A stretch of DNA of 64,000 bases, from assembly GCF_030272615.1 (NCBI RefSeq), contig NC_081412.1:691118083-691182082 (forward strand), written 5' to 3'. The notes under the pieces are model-generated. The model made no database searches. It saw only the letters and a program-made list of their open reading frames with translations, and was not told where the DNA came from. The first letter of the stretch is position 1. Every line of letters starts with the position of its first letter. The position numbers and the translations under genes were made by a program. This DNA is from Cryptomeria japonica (Eukaryota; Streptophyta; Pinopsida; Cupressales; Cupressaceae). Shown here piece by piece: positions 1-11,962 of the stretch.

Positions 1-333
1 ATCTACAACACACTAGCCAAACCAACTCATTTAATCTGACTGCAACACTGGAACACACAAAGGAATATGTTGACATCAATGACAAAACATTTTTCTAGTA
101 AACTTCTCAACAATATCCAGCAATTTTGACCTTCTCATTCTTCTTTGAGAGTATGTTGCATCTTTATCTCTCTTTTAGGGCGGAATTTTTTCCCACTAAT
201 TTTTCTCATTTCCTCTGTTTGTGAGAGAAATTGGTTTACATTTGTATATGGGTACCTAACATGGCCTAGTAGTTGGGACCCATCTTGAATTGTTTTCTTT
301 TGTGTGCATTCTCCAGGTAGGTTACACTTAAGG

Positions 334-800
334 GGGTGTGCTGGTGTAATTATGTTGTTGTGTCTTGTTAGTTCTTCACCTATGTTCTAATTGCACCTTT
401 TTCTTAAGCTTACTCAAGGACCACATAGGACATTTCCACCTTTAATGAACTTATCATGTTATCATTTTCCACCTCATATGAAACTTCCACCTTTAGTGGT
501 TTTATTATGTTATCACCTTTCCACCTTAGGTGGGTGATCCACCTTTAGAGGACATATCACACTATCACTTTTCCACCATAGGTGGATGATAAGTTATCAC
601 GTTATGTATTTTGTCATAATATTTAGACACTTTTCATAAACTTATGCCTTCTTACGTCTCACCTTGGCCTACTTAACCAAGGGGTCTCCTATTTAATTTG
701 ATCAATTATATTGCATTCTTGATAGAAATACAATTTATTCTTGTCATATTGATTCTCTCTTGTTATTTTTCTTTCCATTAGGCCTCTAGTTCTTGGGTGG
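334..800 (+). mobile_element. Possible 3' LTR fragment of a Ty1/copia-like element
   Basis: A purine run (ttaagggggtg, about 328-338) is followed by sequence starting TG and a non-coding stretch with LTR-like features: an internal tandem repeat and a T/C-rich tail near 750-780. This is the arrangement expected of a polypurine tract followed by a 3' LTR on the plus strand. No second copy is in the window, no pol sequence was recognised upstream, and the right border is a guess. It could simply be intergenic sequence. Confidence 0.3.
434..600. repeat. Imperfect tandem repeat, ~54 bp x 3
   Basis: Three consecutive copies start near 434, 484 and 538. Each holds the core ccaccttta followed by a ttatca/atgttatcac segment and a second ccacct/ccacc segment. 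Copies differ by a few substitutions and small indels. They sit inside the possible LTR fragment and could be U3 repeats. Confidence 0.65.
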
Positions 801-1408
801 CTTTCTCCATAGCCAAATATTACATCATACAACATAAGCATCAAGTCATTGGAGAGTAGGCTATGGTGGATTTGTTTTATTTTGTGGATAAAGATATATT
901 GGACCTTTCTCCTTGATTGTGGATGGTTAAGATTTAGGAATTGGAAGAAAATGTGGATGGGTCTCCTAGTGTTTGCATTCACTCAACAATGGCTAAATTT
1001 TTTATTAGAGGCCAAGTATACACAAGGAAGGTGGAATGTCCTCGATTTTTTTCAATCCCTCTCTTGTGCTTCTAAGTGATCAATTACTACTAATTTCTTT
1101 TTGTTGCATGGTAGTATTGGTGATGTTGTGCATCAAGTGAAGATCCACTTTGATTGCTTCCTAGAACATCTCCATAGAATTAAATGATGCCAATTTTTTT
1201 CTCCAATGGGTTGTGGAGGAGATTTCTTTGCATATAAAGATGATGTTTTTGATTAAAAAAGAAGTGAAAACCAGGGCACTGACCTTTTACATAGAAAAAC
1301 TATCAACAGAACCATAGTGCAACAACAACACTATAACAACATTAACAACAAACTAAAACCAGTCTTTTGAAATCAAAAACAACAAAAAACAGAGAAAACA
1401 CAACATCT

Positions 1409-3610
1409 ACAGGGTCACCTTGCGCACCCCAATGCGGTCTATGACAATGTTCCAATCAGTGAACAGGAACTTATATAGTTCCCTAGCCTCTTGTTTCTCT
1501 TCCTTTGAATCCACAATTCATTCCCTCAGCAGAGAGAGGGTGAGCATCGAGCTATGTAAAACCTGTAGGTAAAACTTATTAAGGCCAACAATTTGGGCAT
1601 CCCTAGCTTCAACCATTCTCTGGAGCCTCTTGACCTCATCCACGATGGCCTTCAGTTCCAGCACAGGACATAGATTCTCAATCTTCTACATGATGTCCAT
1701 CATGTCGGTGCACAACTTTTCCATTTGCTCCAAGGTAGGGGCTCCCTGGGGGGTCTCCGTTGCCTTCTCATCCATAGTCACATCCACTACCTTGGCCACA
1801 TCCTCAGTAGGGGTACAGCCAGTTCTAGTGTCAAGGCCCATCAGAGGAATAGATTCCATCACCTCTTCCGCCATCTTCAAATTGTCATCTAGTTCCAAGT
1901 CGACAGAATCTGGGGCTTTAGTATCAGTATTGTCCTCACTGGTGGCTCCCGGAGTGCCCATATCCATTGGAACACTATCCTTATCCTCAACAGAATTCAA
2001 GGTTTGAGTATTAGTATTACCCTCGCTATTGGCTCCCGCAGAGCCCATATCCATAGGATCCCTTTGCTTGTCAGCTTTGGCAGCATCCTTACCAGGGGCC
2101 CCCATAGTGTTTTTAGGGTCCCCCCATCCTTGTCCTCCATGGGGTCCTCCTCAGAGTCAATCGTCTCAATCACAGGGGTCTTATTTTTTAATGAATCTTT
2201 TGGAGGCCAATTTGCCAGACCTCATTCCCTCAAAGTTAGGGGAGGGGTTATCATTCTCAACATCCTCGAAAATGAATTCTCCTCAAAGACAATTCGTTTA
2301 TGTTTGACAGGGGTTTTACCTTTACCCTTGGAAAGGGAGTGGGACATGCTGGGAGAGGCAGACGACGTCAAGCTGGGGGAGACCTCAGAGATTGAAACCA
2401 TGGAGGCAAAAGTAGGAAGAAACATGGGGAAATTATTTGTAGAAAAGGCCTCATGTGAAAGTTAGAAAAATCTGGGAAAAGCCATAGAAAGGGTAGCAAG
2501 TTGTTGAGGGTTGGCATAGGGGATTGAGTGAGCGTGAGGTTTCAAGGAAGGCAAAGGGCCTGGTGATATTTATAAAGCATGTAAGTGAGATCCTAGTGGA
2601 GGAGGTAAGGTAGCTTGTCCCCATGCTTGGTGTCCAAGGTATCCTTGACAAAGCTTTCAATGGAATGCGACAAGTAAAAAGGTAAACAGAGAAAATCGTT
2701 ATTACGAAAATGATTCAGAAGGGGCAAATGATAATAATAAAATACCTTGTGTCTGCCCTCAAGTGTGAAATATTTCATTATCATCAAGCAAATCATATTC
2801 CAAGGATTCTTTATCTCTTCATGGGAAAACCCACCCTGGAGTTTAACAGGTTCCTCAGGGTTGCAGAAGAAACATTTCAGGTCTTCACTGTTGGCCACAT
2901 GGCTGGTGCACTTCCAACGCCGCCCATCGAGGGCCAGCCTCGTGGTCTGGGTGATGGTTTCCTCAGAGATTTTGAATGAAATGTCACCCACCGAAACACG
3001 TTGCCCAGACCAGGAGGAGGCAAATTCAACAAAGAGCTTCTCATCATGGCCCTGAAGACATTCCAAGAAATCAACGACCCCTCCTTCCACGCAGAAATTC
3101 TAGACCAGGGGGTCATTCTTGAAGTCATTCGGTTTATTCGGCTCATATCTGACCCTTTCACCCCCCATATCATCCACCAAGAGAGATTATTTAGTCATGA
3201 AGATGGTTTCCCAAAGAAGATTGCAGAGACCCTTGGATAAACTCGCTGCAAGAAAACAATGGGAAGTGTGCGAGCCAGGGGTCATTAAGTGAGACATGAA
3301 GTTAGGCACATGGGAAATATTGAACACACTTTTGGAAATGATTTCTTGGTTGCATGGCATGAGAAGCCAGCAGGTATCAGTGGCAACCATCATGTTAACT
3401 TCCATATCGTATCTCTTATTAGGCGATAAGCCCAAAGGTTTGCCAACAAAGCAGCATGTCCTTCGAAGCCAGGCTGGTCGAACAAGTCACCACCCAACCG
3501 GCAGTAACCGTAGGAATATTTCCATTATTTGAATTATGAAACCAACCCCTATGAACAACCCTAAGGGAAGAGAGGAGAGTAAGGAAAAGACTAAGCAGCA
3601 ACTCAATCAT
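1409..3610 (-). pseudogene. Decayed extra ORF downstream of LINE RNase H; unrecognised family
   Basis: I do not recognise this family. Minus-strand coding character runs from a start overlapping the RNase H stop (ATG at 3610) to a TAG at 1409. The best segments are 3435-2593 (one frame, containing ISEETITQTTRL, GRRWKC, NPWNMICLMIMKYFTLEGRH and HLPLLNHFRNND), 2425-2222 and 2105-1409. The first looks globular, with many aromatic and hydrophobic residues. The middle (2105-1700) is Asp/Ser/Thr/Met-rich and repeats DSVPMDMG-like units. The last part (1690-1409) has heptad-like content (LKAIVDEVKRLQRMVEARDA), suggesting a coiled coil. In-frame stops include TAG after MMDIM, TAG and TAA near 3173-3090 and TAG at 2593. 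At least two frameshifts are needed to link the segments. It faintly resembles plant transposon-associated proteins, but I assign no function. Confidence 0.5.
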
Positions 3611-3612
3611 TG

Positions 3613-5190
3613 AAGAAGGAAGTTGACGTGGTTCGGGAGAGAAATATTTAGCCCAAGGGCAACCAGAGCATCAACCACTTCGCTACCCTCTCTGAAGACA
3701 TGCATGAATCTAAATGAGTCGAGCCTAGAAATGAGCCTTAGGGTGTCCCTGATGGTTCCCTCAATGGTCTAGTGAAGCCTATTCAACCCTTTGACAACAT
3801 CTATGATGAGCTTGGAGTCATCCTCAATATCCATTGACCCGATTCCCATAGTGAGGGCAAAACGAATCCCCCAGGCTAAGGCCATTACTTCAGCCTAATT
3901 AGAGGAGTGCCCATTTAGGTTACCCGCATAAGAAGCAACAAGGGCCCCCATGTGGGTTCTGATAATCCCTCCACCAGCAGCCAAGCCCCCTTTGGAAGCC
4001 CCATCAAAGTTGAGTTTAAAGTCATGGGTGGCAGGAGGGGACCAAACTGTGCTTTGCCTTAGGAGTCTCTTGAAGTAGTCAACAAGAGAGAACGAGGGGG
4101 GAAGATTCCAGTATCTAGCAATTTCCCAGTCCCAGATAGAGGGGGGCTTGGAGGCCAGCTGGGTTCTAGTGACCGAGATATTCTCAAGAATCAACTTTAG
4201 GAAACGAGCAAACACATTTTCCACAAAGGCCTCTTTATCTCTAAATATCTCGTCATTCCTTTCCTTCTAGATAATCCATCTCACATGAGGGGGGATCTGC
4301 TTCCATAGTTGTTGGATAAGGAGATTGGAGGAGGGACCCCAGAACTCTTGGGACAAATTTAACAAGTTGTCTTTCATAATCCATCTGATATTGAGCTTGT
4401 TGCAGACCATCCCCTAGAGCTCCTGAGCAAACACGTAGTGGAGAAAGAGATGAGTGGGGCTTTCTGCATCATTTTTGCAAAGGGTGTATCTATTAGGCAA
4501 TTGGAATCCCATCTTAACCAGATTGTCTTGTGTCAAGATTTTGTTGTGGAGAGTCGTCCACCAGAAGAAGTTGACCTTGGGGATGAGTTGGGAGTTCCAG
4601 ACCTCTTTCCAGTTGATGGTATGATCAGGTTCCCTCTGCAAGCTATTGTAAGCAGTTTTGATAGAGAAGTCCCTAGAGGGGTCCCACTTCCAAATGAATT
4701 AATTATCCTTAGGGAAGAAGGGGAGGAAGGTGCCCACCAAAATCTCTTGAAGCTCTCTAGTCGCATGGACGAGGAAGGGTTGATCAATGCAACAATTCTC
4801 TAAAGCCCTCCAAGTGTTGTTGATGAAGTAATCACTGACCCTCTCCTCGAAGAAACTTTTAGCATCATCCTAGAGCCTTCTAAGGGAGGGGGAGAAAGCA
4901 AGGGGCTTCTCTCCCAACCAACAGTCCTCCCAGAAGAGGATATTCCTACCATTTCCAATAAGCCACCTCATACCATGGGATAAAGGGTCCCTGCAACTCA
5001 TGATGTTGTTCCAAATTTTGGAGCCATCCTCCTTGAGGACAAAGAAAAAATTGCCATTTCCCAGGTATTTAGCCTCAATAATCCTGCTCCAATCCGCATC
5101 CTTATTCAAAAGCTTCCAGGCAATTTTGGCCATAAGGGCCTTGTTGAACTTGGAGATCTTGCAGGTTCCCAACCTGCCCATGGTCTTAGA
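3613..5190 (-). pseudogene. LINE ORF2 C-terminal part: post-RT region, zf-RVT and RNase H
   Basis: All segments lie in one minus frame. First comes the post-RT region with FNKALMAKIAWKLLNKD and LFWEDCWLG (about 5180-4870). Next is the zf-RVT domain (4641-4414) with VNFFWWTTLHNKIL, LCKNDAESPTHLF and a degraded last cysteine. Then RNase H (4040-3640) has NFDGASKGG, AEVMALAWGI, MDIEDDSKLIID and FREGSEVVDALVALG, so the four acidic positions D-E-D-D are present. RNase H removes RNA from the cDNA hybrid during retrotransposition. The frame is broken only by stops: TAG at 4867, TAA inside the 4800-4640 linker, TAG at 4414, TAG within WII*KERN (TGG expected), TAG at 3892 before AEVMAL (CAG expected), and TAG within RLH*TIEG (TGG expected). 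No frameshift is needed, so decay was by point mutation. Endonuclease and RT are absent through truncation. Confidence 0.85.
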
Positions 5191-7259
5191 TAAAAATAAT
5201 GTTATTGGAGGTTGTGACTCTAATATTTTTGGATTTCTATTATGGTGAGGAGGAAGTGGAGAAAGGCACATGGAGAAGAAGGCTTCAACCCTGAATATTT
5301 TGTGTGTTAATTGTAAGTTAATAAATAAGGGTTTTCTAAGGCCTATGTAATATGCCTTAGCCCTTCCTTTGATACTCAATCTTTTGTATGCTAGTTTCAT
5401 ATTCTACTAATAGAAGGATGATAGTGTTCAATGGCTTCTATCTTTTTGTGGGATTTCAATATTAATTACTATTTTTAATGGATAGATATTTGATATCTCA
5501 TTCAATCTTATGATATGAGATTTTCTTTAATTTTCATTATTCTTGAATCCTAAACTATTTTTTATTAAAAAGTTAAAATAAAATAAATTGTAAACATAAA
5601 AAATGAAACATTATAAATTAATAAATTATTAAATTATTACATCTTGAATTAAACTTTAAAATATGTTAAAATAAAAATATAAACTAAAAAGAATACATTT
5701 TTCTAGTAATAATCATTGATCACAGATACACCTCATCCCTTCAAACTCCATTACATGGGTGCCTAGTCTATAAATATCTAAGACTACAAAACTACAACCA
5801 AACATTATATAATGATTATTAAATAGAAATTATATTAAACTACATAATGGATAGTGTGTGTTTCCTCCACCCAATTCTCTTGAGAATGACAAAACAAGAG
5901 GGCTAAGAGCAAAATACCATTTATTATAAAAAGTAGTTATTTATAAATAAAAAAGACCTAATTCTATATTCGAAATATCATTTTTAATAAAAAAAAATAG
6001 TTATTTATAAATAAAAAGAGCTAATTCTATATTAAATTACAATTTTTATACTATGCAAGGACGAGAGATTATATTACTTATATTCATTAAGGAGAATAAG
6101 ATTTTTTTGAACCATTACATGGCGTCGGTGATTGAACTCTAGGTAACTTTTTACAATCAATAACTAATAATTTATTTGCAAGATTAGAATCCATGACATC
6201 TGGAAGCCGTTTGTGGGCGACTTTGGTGTCATAACACAAATATTTAGGAAAATTTGTGATGGTGAGAATGATGTTTACTATTTAGAATTGAGTTATATTT
6301 AACTCCAATCTACATTGTATGAAGTCTTTTATTATTATTTTTATTTTTTAAATATATCATATTACATTTATTTTACTACTGACACTCAACCCTTCACAAT
6401 ATATAAAAGCTCTATTATTAGACTTTATTGATTGTGTTTAGGGCTTGATTGACATTATCATTTGAAGGGAAATGGGTATGGGAAGGGTATTTATTAAAAA
6501 GGTTTATTTATTATTATTTTTATTTTAGGAAGGATGTTCGTTAAAAAGGGTATATTTCTATTAATGATATCAAGTTTTTCACAATTCATATTGTTGTTAT
6601 ATTTTTAATTGTCAGTACATTTCTAGTTTTTTTAATTATAGGAAAGATGTTCATTAAGAATGTATATTTAAAGTTTCTCAATATGGGAATGGCATTCACT
6701 AAGAATTTATGGACCTGCTATGTATGGGATTTAGTTCCGCTATTCTAAGTTTTGGGTGAAGGTAAGGTTGGGGTGGGGATGTAAACTTTGATGCCAAAAA
6801 ATAAATTTAATCATAGAAAGGGATATTTTGAGTAACAAAACTTGAGGTGGCATGTTGGTTAGTATCCAATTAGTGTTTTTGTTAATCTTTAAACATACAA
6901 AATACTAATACATAAACGTAAATTCATAACACAAATTGTATTGGTTTAAATTTTTGTTATGAATATTTTGAATGGCATATTAAAGATTTTGATGCAAATA
7001 AAAATATTAGTATTTTTATTAATTTTATTATTAATGAAAATTGTTATCTATCGTTAATGAAATTATTTGACCAAATAACTTTATTCGCCATGTTATAGTT
7101 GGAATGTGATTATACTATGTCAAGTCATGAAGAAGGGCTACTCTACACAACACTCAGATAGAACAAAGAGAAACACACTGTAGCAAAATGCCAAAGTGAA
7201 AATCAACATTTCAATTTCTTGATGCAAAATATGATAAGAAAACATAGCAGAACATATAC
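5191..7259. other. AT-rich spacer with no recognisable gene
   Basis: No ORF in this stretch resembles a known protein. It contains runs of A/T, a short local duplication (5933-6033) and two loosely similar segments near 6530 and 6640. It may be old decayed repeat sequence. Confidence 0.6.
5933..6033. repeat. Direct duplication, ~36 bp copies 65 bp apart
   Basis: The segment tagttatttataaataaaa followed by gacctaattctatatt (5933-5970) recurs at 5998-6033 with one base missing and one substitution. Confidence 0.8.
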
Positions 7260-8175
7260 TCTTTTAAATATTAAGCAAGATAGTGTGTCTCATAGAATCA
7301 ACAATAACATTACTAAGTTGTCCATTACCCAATAATGTCATTTTCTAGCCCAACATATGACAAAATATAGTAGGAAATTGAGAATAAATAACCTTCCATT
7401 TTTCTTGGACACAAAACAATCCCAAAATATGTGTTTCAAGTTTTTTGTATGATGACAAAACGGGCATCTGGCAGGCATAATCCTTAAACATTTCAATCTA
7501 TCACCAATTAGGAGTTTAAAATGAAGAAGCTTCTAAGATAAAATCTGAGCACTAGCCTCTACTTTAGAATTCCAAATTTGAGCACTTAGTTTTTTCCACT
7601 TTCTTTCATGGAACTTACAACTCCATTTTAGGTTAAGTCTTGGATTAAGAGTCATATTAGGAAGAAGTTTCAGATATATTTTATTAGGAGGAAAATAACA
7701 AAATTGATATTGATCCATCCACACGCGGTCTTTAAAGAAATTACACTTTAGCAGTGTACAAATTTTCATGAGAAGCTCTATAGGGACAAGGGCTTTAACA
7801 AAGGTCACAAATCCCTTATATCTATTGTTCAAACATAAATTACTTTTTGTATTTTTCCAGTCCTCCCAATCAAGAGATTTGAAATCTCAAATATCACCAA
7901 AGTGTTGCAATCCTTTCATGAATAAACAGTGGGCTTGTTTAGGAAAGTTAACACCAAGCAACTACCCATGATACTGCACAAGCCTGTTCCACCATATGGA
8001 GGAGGTCCCAGAACTAAAACCATGTTGTAAAGAGTCCTTTTCCAGTTTAAAAAATTGCAGCATTGTTGCCAAGATTTCCAAATAGATTGTAGGGAAAATG
8101 AAGCGTTAACACGAAAGAAAGCAGCATTGTTGCCAAGCTTTCCAAATAAATGAGTCTCTTGATTTATGTCCAAGA
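7260..8175 (-). mobile_element. LINE fragment B: post-RT linker and zf-RVT domain
   Basis: On minus, 8173-7916 gives a Trp-rich region (SIWKSWQQCCNFL, GPPPYGGTGL) like the part after RT in plant L1 ORF2. After a frame change, 7832-7440 gives a zf-RVT domain: LSAQIWNSKVEASAQILS, a TAG where Trp is expected, KLLHFKLLIGDRLKCL, then the zinc-binding CPFCHHTKNLKHIFWDC, with both CxxC cysteines, the histidine and the final cysteine intact. Downstream to about 7260 the frame fills with stops. Similarity to LINE A is at family level only, so this is a separate and older insertion. Its borders are uncertain. Confidence 0.7.
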
Positions 8176-9967
8176 CTTGATATTTGACACTTCATACATA
8201 AATGTTAGTAGATTTCCACAGTCCGTGAAATTAAAATGTTGTTGCTTCTGGCTTTGCTTGAATTTTTATTTTTTTTCCATCAATGTTTCATATCACACTT
8301 TGTGATCCATCATGAAGATGTTAGATAGCAATGAGAGATTGAAAATGGGTTGGTTACAGTCATTATCGAATTGAAAAGAAAGAGAAGAGTGGATGGAGAT
8401 GGTGCACATAGTCTTTTATTATTTAAAAAAATGTCAAGTCCGCAATGGTTCTCCTCCTTTGATGATGCTGCCAAGAAGTGTCTTGTTCCCTCTAAAAAAG
8501 TCACCCCTCGCATTTATGAAATTTCTAAAATTTACAAATATTTGTTTTTATAAGCTTACATTCAATATATTTATAATAAAAAAAAATACATAAATGATTT
8601 GATTTTATAAACAACCCAAATTTTATATAATTTACATTTTTTACAAATTTTTATATATTTTTTTACTATTAATTTAATAACTAATCGACACTAATATACA
8701 AATTTCAACATGATAGACACATATCCTAGAAATTTCTTAAAAGCCATTATAAAACAATCATATTATATAGAAAAGTACAATATTTTCAATTTTCAATTAT
8801 CAATTAATATTAACGGCTTAGGAATGAAGTAATATAAAACATCATGTGTCATAGTACTATTAATAGATAGGGAAGTCTACGGGTGTTTCTAACTAATTAA
8901 CTATTGCAAACAAAGACAAGTCTTTTAATAGATTATCCTAGGTATACTAGATATTTTTTGTTGAAAGATTATCCTAGTGGATTATTTACTAAGATATACT
9001 ATGGTATACTAGATATTTATTTGTTGAAAGATACCAACTTTCAATTAAATAATTGTGAGTGGCTTTCAATATCTAATATGATTAGCATAAATGTCAAAGA
9101 TCATGGCTTCAATTCTATAAATAATAATTTTTCATATGATTTTAATGATAGTCCTCTAGAGACTTCGATTAATTTTAAACTCTAATTTATTAGTAAATAT
9201 TCCATTTTAATTAGTCATTTTCATGGAATGCAAACATGTTTTCAAAGCAAGTGCAACTTCTTGTAGGACTCCACATTCTTAACGTTTAGTTTTAAATCAC
9301 ATTTCACAATCAAATAAAATAATGTTATTGCTACTTGCATCATTTTCATAAAAATAATAATGTATAGTTGTTTGTATGGATTGTTGAGTGATGACAACTT
9401 TGCATTCAAAAAGACTAGTAATATTTTCATTGAAAAGATATGAAATGATTTGCACCCTACATTCTATTGTCTTCCAGTTGTAAATTTGTATTGTATTATA
9501 TTTTATATCATTAATTTTGGATTTTTTTTTCATGTTTCTATTCATTTTTAAATTTATTTATCATATAAATAAATAAAGTCAAGGTTTAAGTAAACTTAAA
9601 ATTAAATGTCTCTTACATATAAAAATATGAAATAATTTTATATATTATAAATTATTTATAAATTTGAATATTTTTTTTTGATTTTATGAATTATGAAAAA
9701 ATGTTAGTGGGTTTTTATTTATTAGTGAAATTGAATTATTTTTAATGAGTTTATTAGGAATTAAGTCTTGTTAAGTGCAAGGTCTATAACATCATAAGAA
9801 ATGAGGTCAAGGTCGTCTACAAGATGACTTTGGTGAAATGAGTGTCTTTCAATACTTGGCTCTCAATTCAAGTGATTTTAGTTTAAGACTCATGTTCCAA
9901 TAAGCTAAATGATTATAAGACATATATGGAAAACTAAATGTGTTGTATTTTCTACAACTATCACTGA
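8176..9967. other. AT-rich spacer; one short unrecognised ORF
   Basis: The only ORF with non-AT composition is 8350-8553 (+, 67 codons, containing MSSPQWFSSFDDAAKKCLVP). I do not recognise it and there is no supporting context, so it is probably chance or a relic. A small duplication (tatactagatatt plus ttgttgaaagat) lies at about 8945-9030. The rest is low-complexity AT sequence. Confidence 0.5.
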
Positions 9968-10165
9968 GAAATGGGTTGGGGGCCTAACTTGATTGGTGAG
10001 AGCTTCTTGTGGTAAAGCACGAGGTCACAACGTCCAGTCTCCCCCTAGCCCATGTGGTACCAAAGGATGTGTTGAACTAACTTCACTAGTCATGTTAAAA
10101 ATATTACCAGGTGCACTATAGTTTATAGGGGGCTACCCGAAACCTACAATCTAAAAAGAACAATC
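9968..10165 (+). mobile_element. tRNA-derived SINE-like sequence
   Basis: The sequence taacttgattggtgagagc (9985-10003) resembles an RNA polymerase III A box, and cgtccagtctcc (10031-10042) resembles a B box at tRNA-like spacing. A stretch containing catgtggtaccaaaggatg follows. This order (A box, short variable arm, B box, non-tRNA body) is typical of plant SINEs with a degenerate tRNA head. No second copy is in the window, and I cannot define a poly(A) tail or target duplication. Confidence 0.45.
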
Positions 10166-11029
10166 ATTAAAAAATTTGCACCCTAAGGCTTTACTTTGAC
10201 ATATTCCTTCAGGTGATTTTTCTTTTTTTTGTACCTTCAAGTGCTATGCAAGAAGAATGTTAAGGTTATGGAGCAGCTCCAACAAATCAAGGAGCAAGTT
10301 TTTCAATTTTAGCATGATAACAAGTCTAATCAAGGTAAAATTACCATATAGTGCACACAATTTTTAAATTTTGTAGCTAAATGAAAAAATATTTGTTATT
10401 CTCTTAATAGTTTCAATGTTTATTCAAGTTTTGAGTTTAAGACAACTTTATAATAAAACGTTTGATTGGTATAGTGACTTTAGAACTATTTTCTTCTTGC
10501 CCTAGATCCATTTTAAATTATATTATATTGTTATTAATTCTTTAATTTCTTTTATTTTTTTGATAACCTACTGATTATCTAATTCTATGTAATTATTTTT
10601 ACATCCAAAACATGATTATAAAAACAATACATATAAACTCCTCCAAATAAAACCTTATCTTATTTTAGATTACTAAAATAAAAGGACAAAATATATTTAT
10701 ATGTTTAAGAGAAAGTTTCTCCTATTCAAATGAATTCATATCCCTTGGTCTTCCCTAGTTAAAGCTGGTGACAATCCTAAATGAAGAAAACATAAATAAA
10801 GGGGGGGTTTTGAATATGTTCATTTCATTTGGGTATTTGGCCACATAATACAAATACATAGTTGTCAATTTGTAATTTAATTCCATGTCTTCCTTCCTTT
10901 GCTCATGTTTGAAAGGATCATGGACTTTCTTCCATTAACAATTAATAAAGAAAAGAATCAAACAAAAAAAGTTTGTCTATCATTACAAATATCTTAAAAA
11001 GGTAACACTAACCGTAAGTTTAGGATCAT

Positions 11030-11285
11030 GTCACTTTTTCAATTAATTTAATTTAATTTTATATTATACGAAATTTGTTATTGAGCCTAATATAACACTT
11101 TTTCAATGACCATAAATTGAAATTAGTTTCTTTTCAATGAGCATAACTGAATTTTGTGTTATAGAAAATTAAATATTGGTATGAATATAACACATTTTCA
11201 ATGAAAAAAATAATTGAATTTTATATTTTATAGAATGTTGGTTATTTTTTTAATGAATATAGTTGGATTTTATATCATAATAAAT
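11030..11285. repeat. Imperfect AT-rich tandem repeat, ~60 bp unit
   Basis: At least four divergent copies share ttttcaatga, then an A-rich piece, then gaattttatattatagaa-like sequence, near 11035, 11098, 11130, 11190 and 11250. The unit is blurred by substitutions and short indels. Confidence 0.55.
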
Positions 11286-11815
11286 GAGTGCCTACCCAAG
11301 TAACTTCACTAAAGAATAGAATATAATTCTTGGCCCAAAATCTAAAAATAAAATTCCCTTGAGAAGATATGTGGTATACGTAATAGATTTTTTTATGGGT
11401 ATGATCCTAAACAAAAACAAATGGCCTTTATCAATTGTAACTTTGATTAGATGGCTAGTCACGCCTGAGCCTCTTAATGGTCAATTTGTTTTTATTAATG
11501 AAGATTGAGATATCCTCCATTGACTAACCTACTTCATATGTTAGTTAGGTCATGCCTACCATGAAAAATATCTCATAGTATTCCCACTTCTTTTACTTAA
11601 ACTGGTTTATGTGTTTGTAAAATGATTTTTTAGTTGGTTAATTCTTTTAATAATTTAAGGAGATTTTATTATTAAAATCAAGGTAGTTTTGAAACATTGA
11701 AAGTTAGGAGAAAGGATTTAATTTAGTTTGGGATATCAGAATTAATTTAGAAATTTTAGGATGAGAATAATAATCATTGTAAGAAATATTAATATGATTT
11801 ATAAGGTCTTAAAGT

Positions 11816-11962
11816 AAAGTACTATCAAATCATAAGAAATAATTTGCATCTATTTTTTTTAATAAATCTTTATTTAAAAAAGTCAAGAGAGAGAAATCAA
11901 AGTTCACGATCTCTTATGTAAAAATAGATGCAAATTATTTTTTTGTGATTTGATAGAACTTT
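11816..11962. repeat. Foldback (MITE-like) with ~42-bp inverted arms
   Basis: The left arm (11816-11857, starting aaagtactatcaaatca) is the near-perfect reverse complement of the right arm (11920-11962, ending tgatttgatagaacttt). The arms share the core taatttgcatctattttt and flank a ~60-bp loop. Mismatches and one small length difference put it at about 90% arm identity by eye. No clear target duplication was found. Confidence 0.75.

Larger units (their letters stand above)
1245..5190 (-). mobile_element. 5'-truncated LINE (L1-like, plant RNase H type), with an extra downstream ORF
   Basis: Reading on minus from about 5190, the frame contains the region after the RT domain, a zf-RVT zinc-binding domain and an RNase H domain, the usual 3' half of ORF2 in plant L1 elements. 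Homology starts abruptly near 5190, as in 5' truncation during target-primed reverse transcription. RNase H stops near 3613, and another decayed ORF follows to 1409. The sequence then becomes T-rich and reaches a short A-rich tail (minus, about 1270-1240). I could not find a convincing target-site duplication, so the outer borders are approximate and the membership of the extra ORF is inference. Confidence 0.65.

Noticed and set aside
849-1079. 76-codon Trp-rich ORF on plus
   Set aside because: Trp and Phe excess reflects T/G-rich DNA; no motif was found and frame quality is poor.
8350-8553. Small host exon (67 codons)
   Set aside because: No recognised family, no splice sites or neighbouring exons; both strands are partly open by chance.
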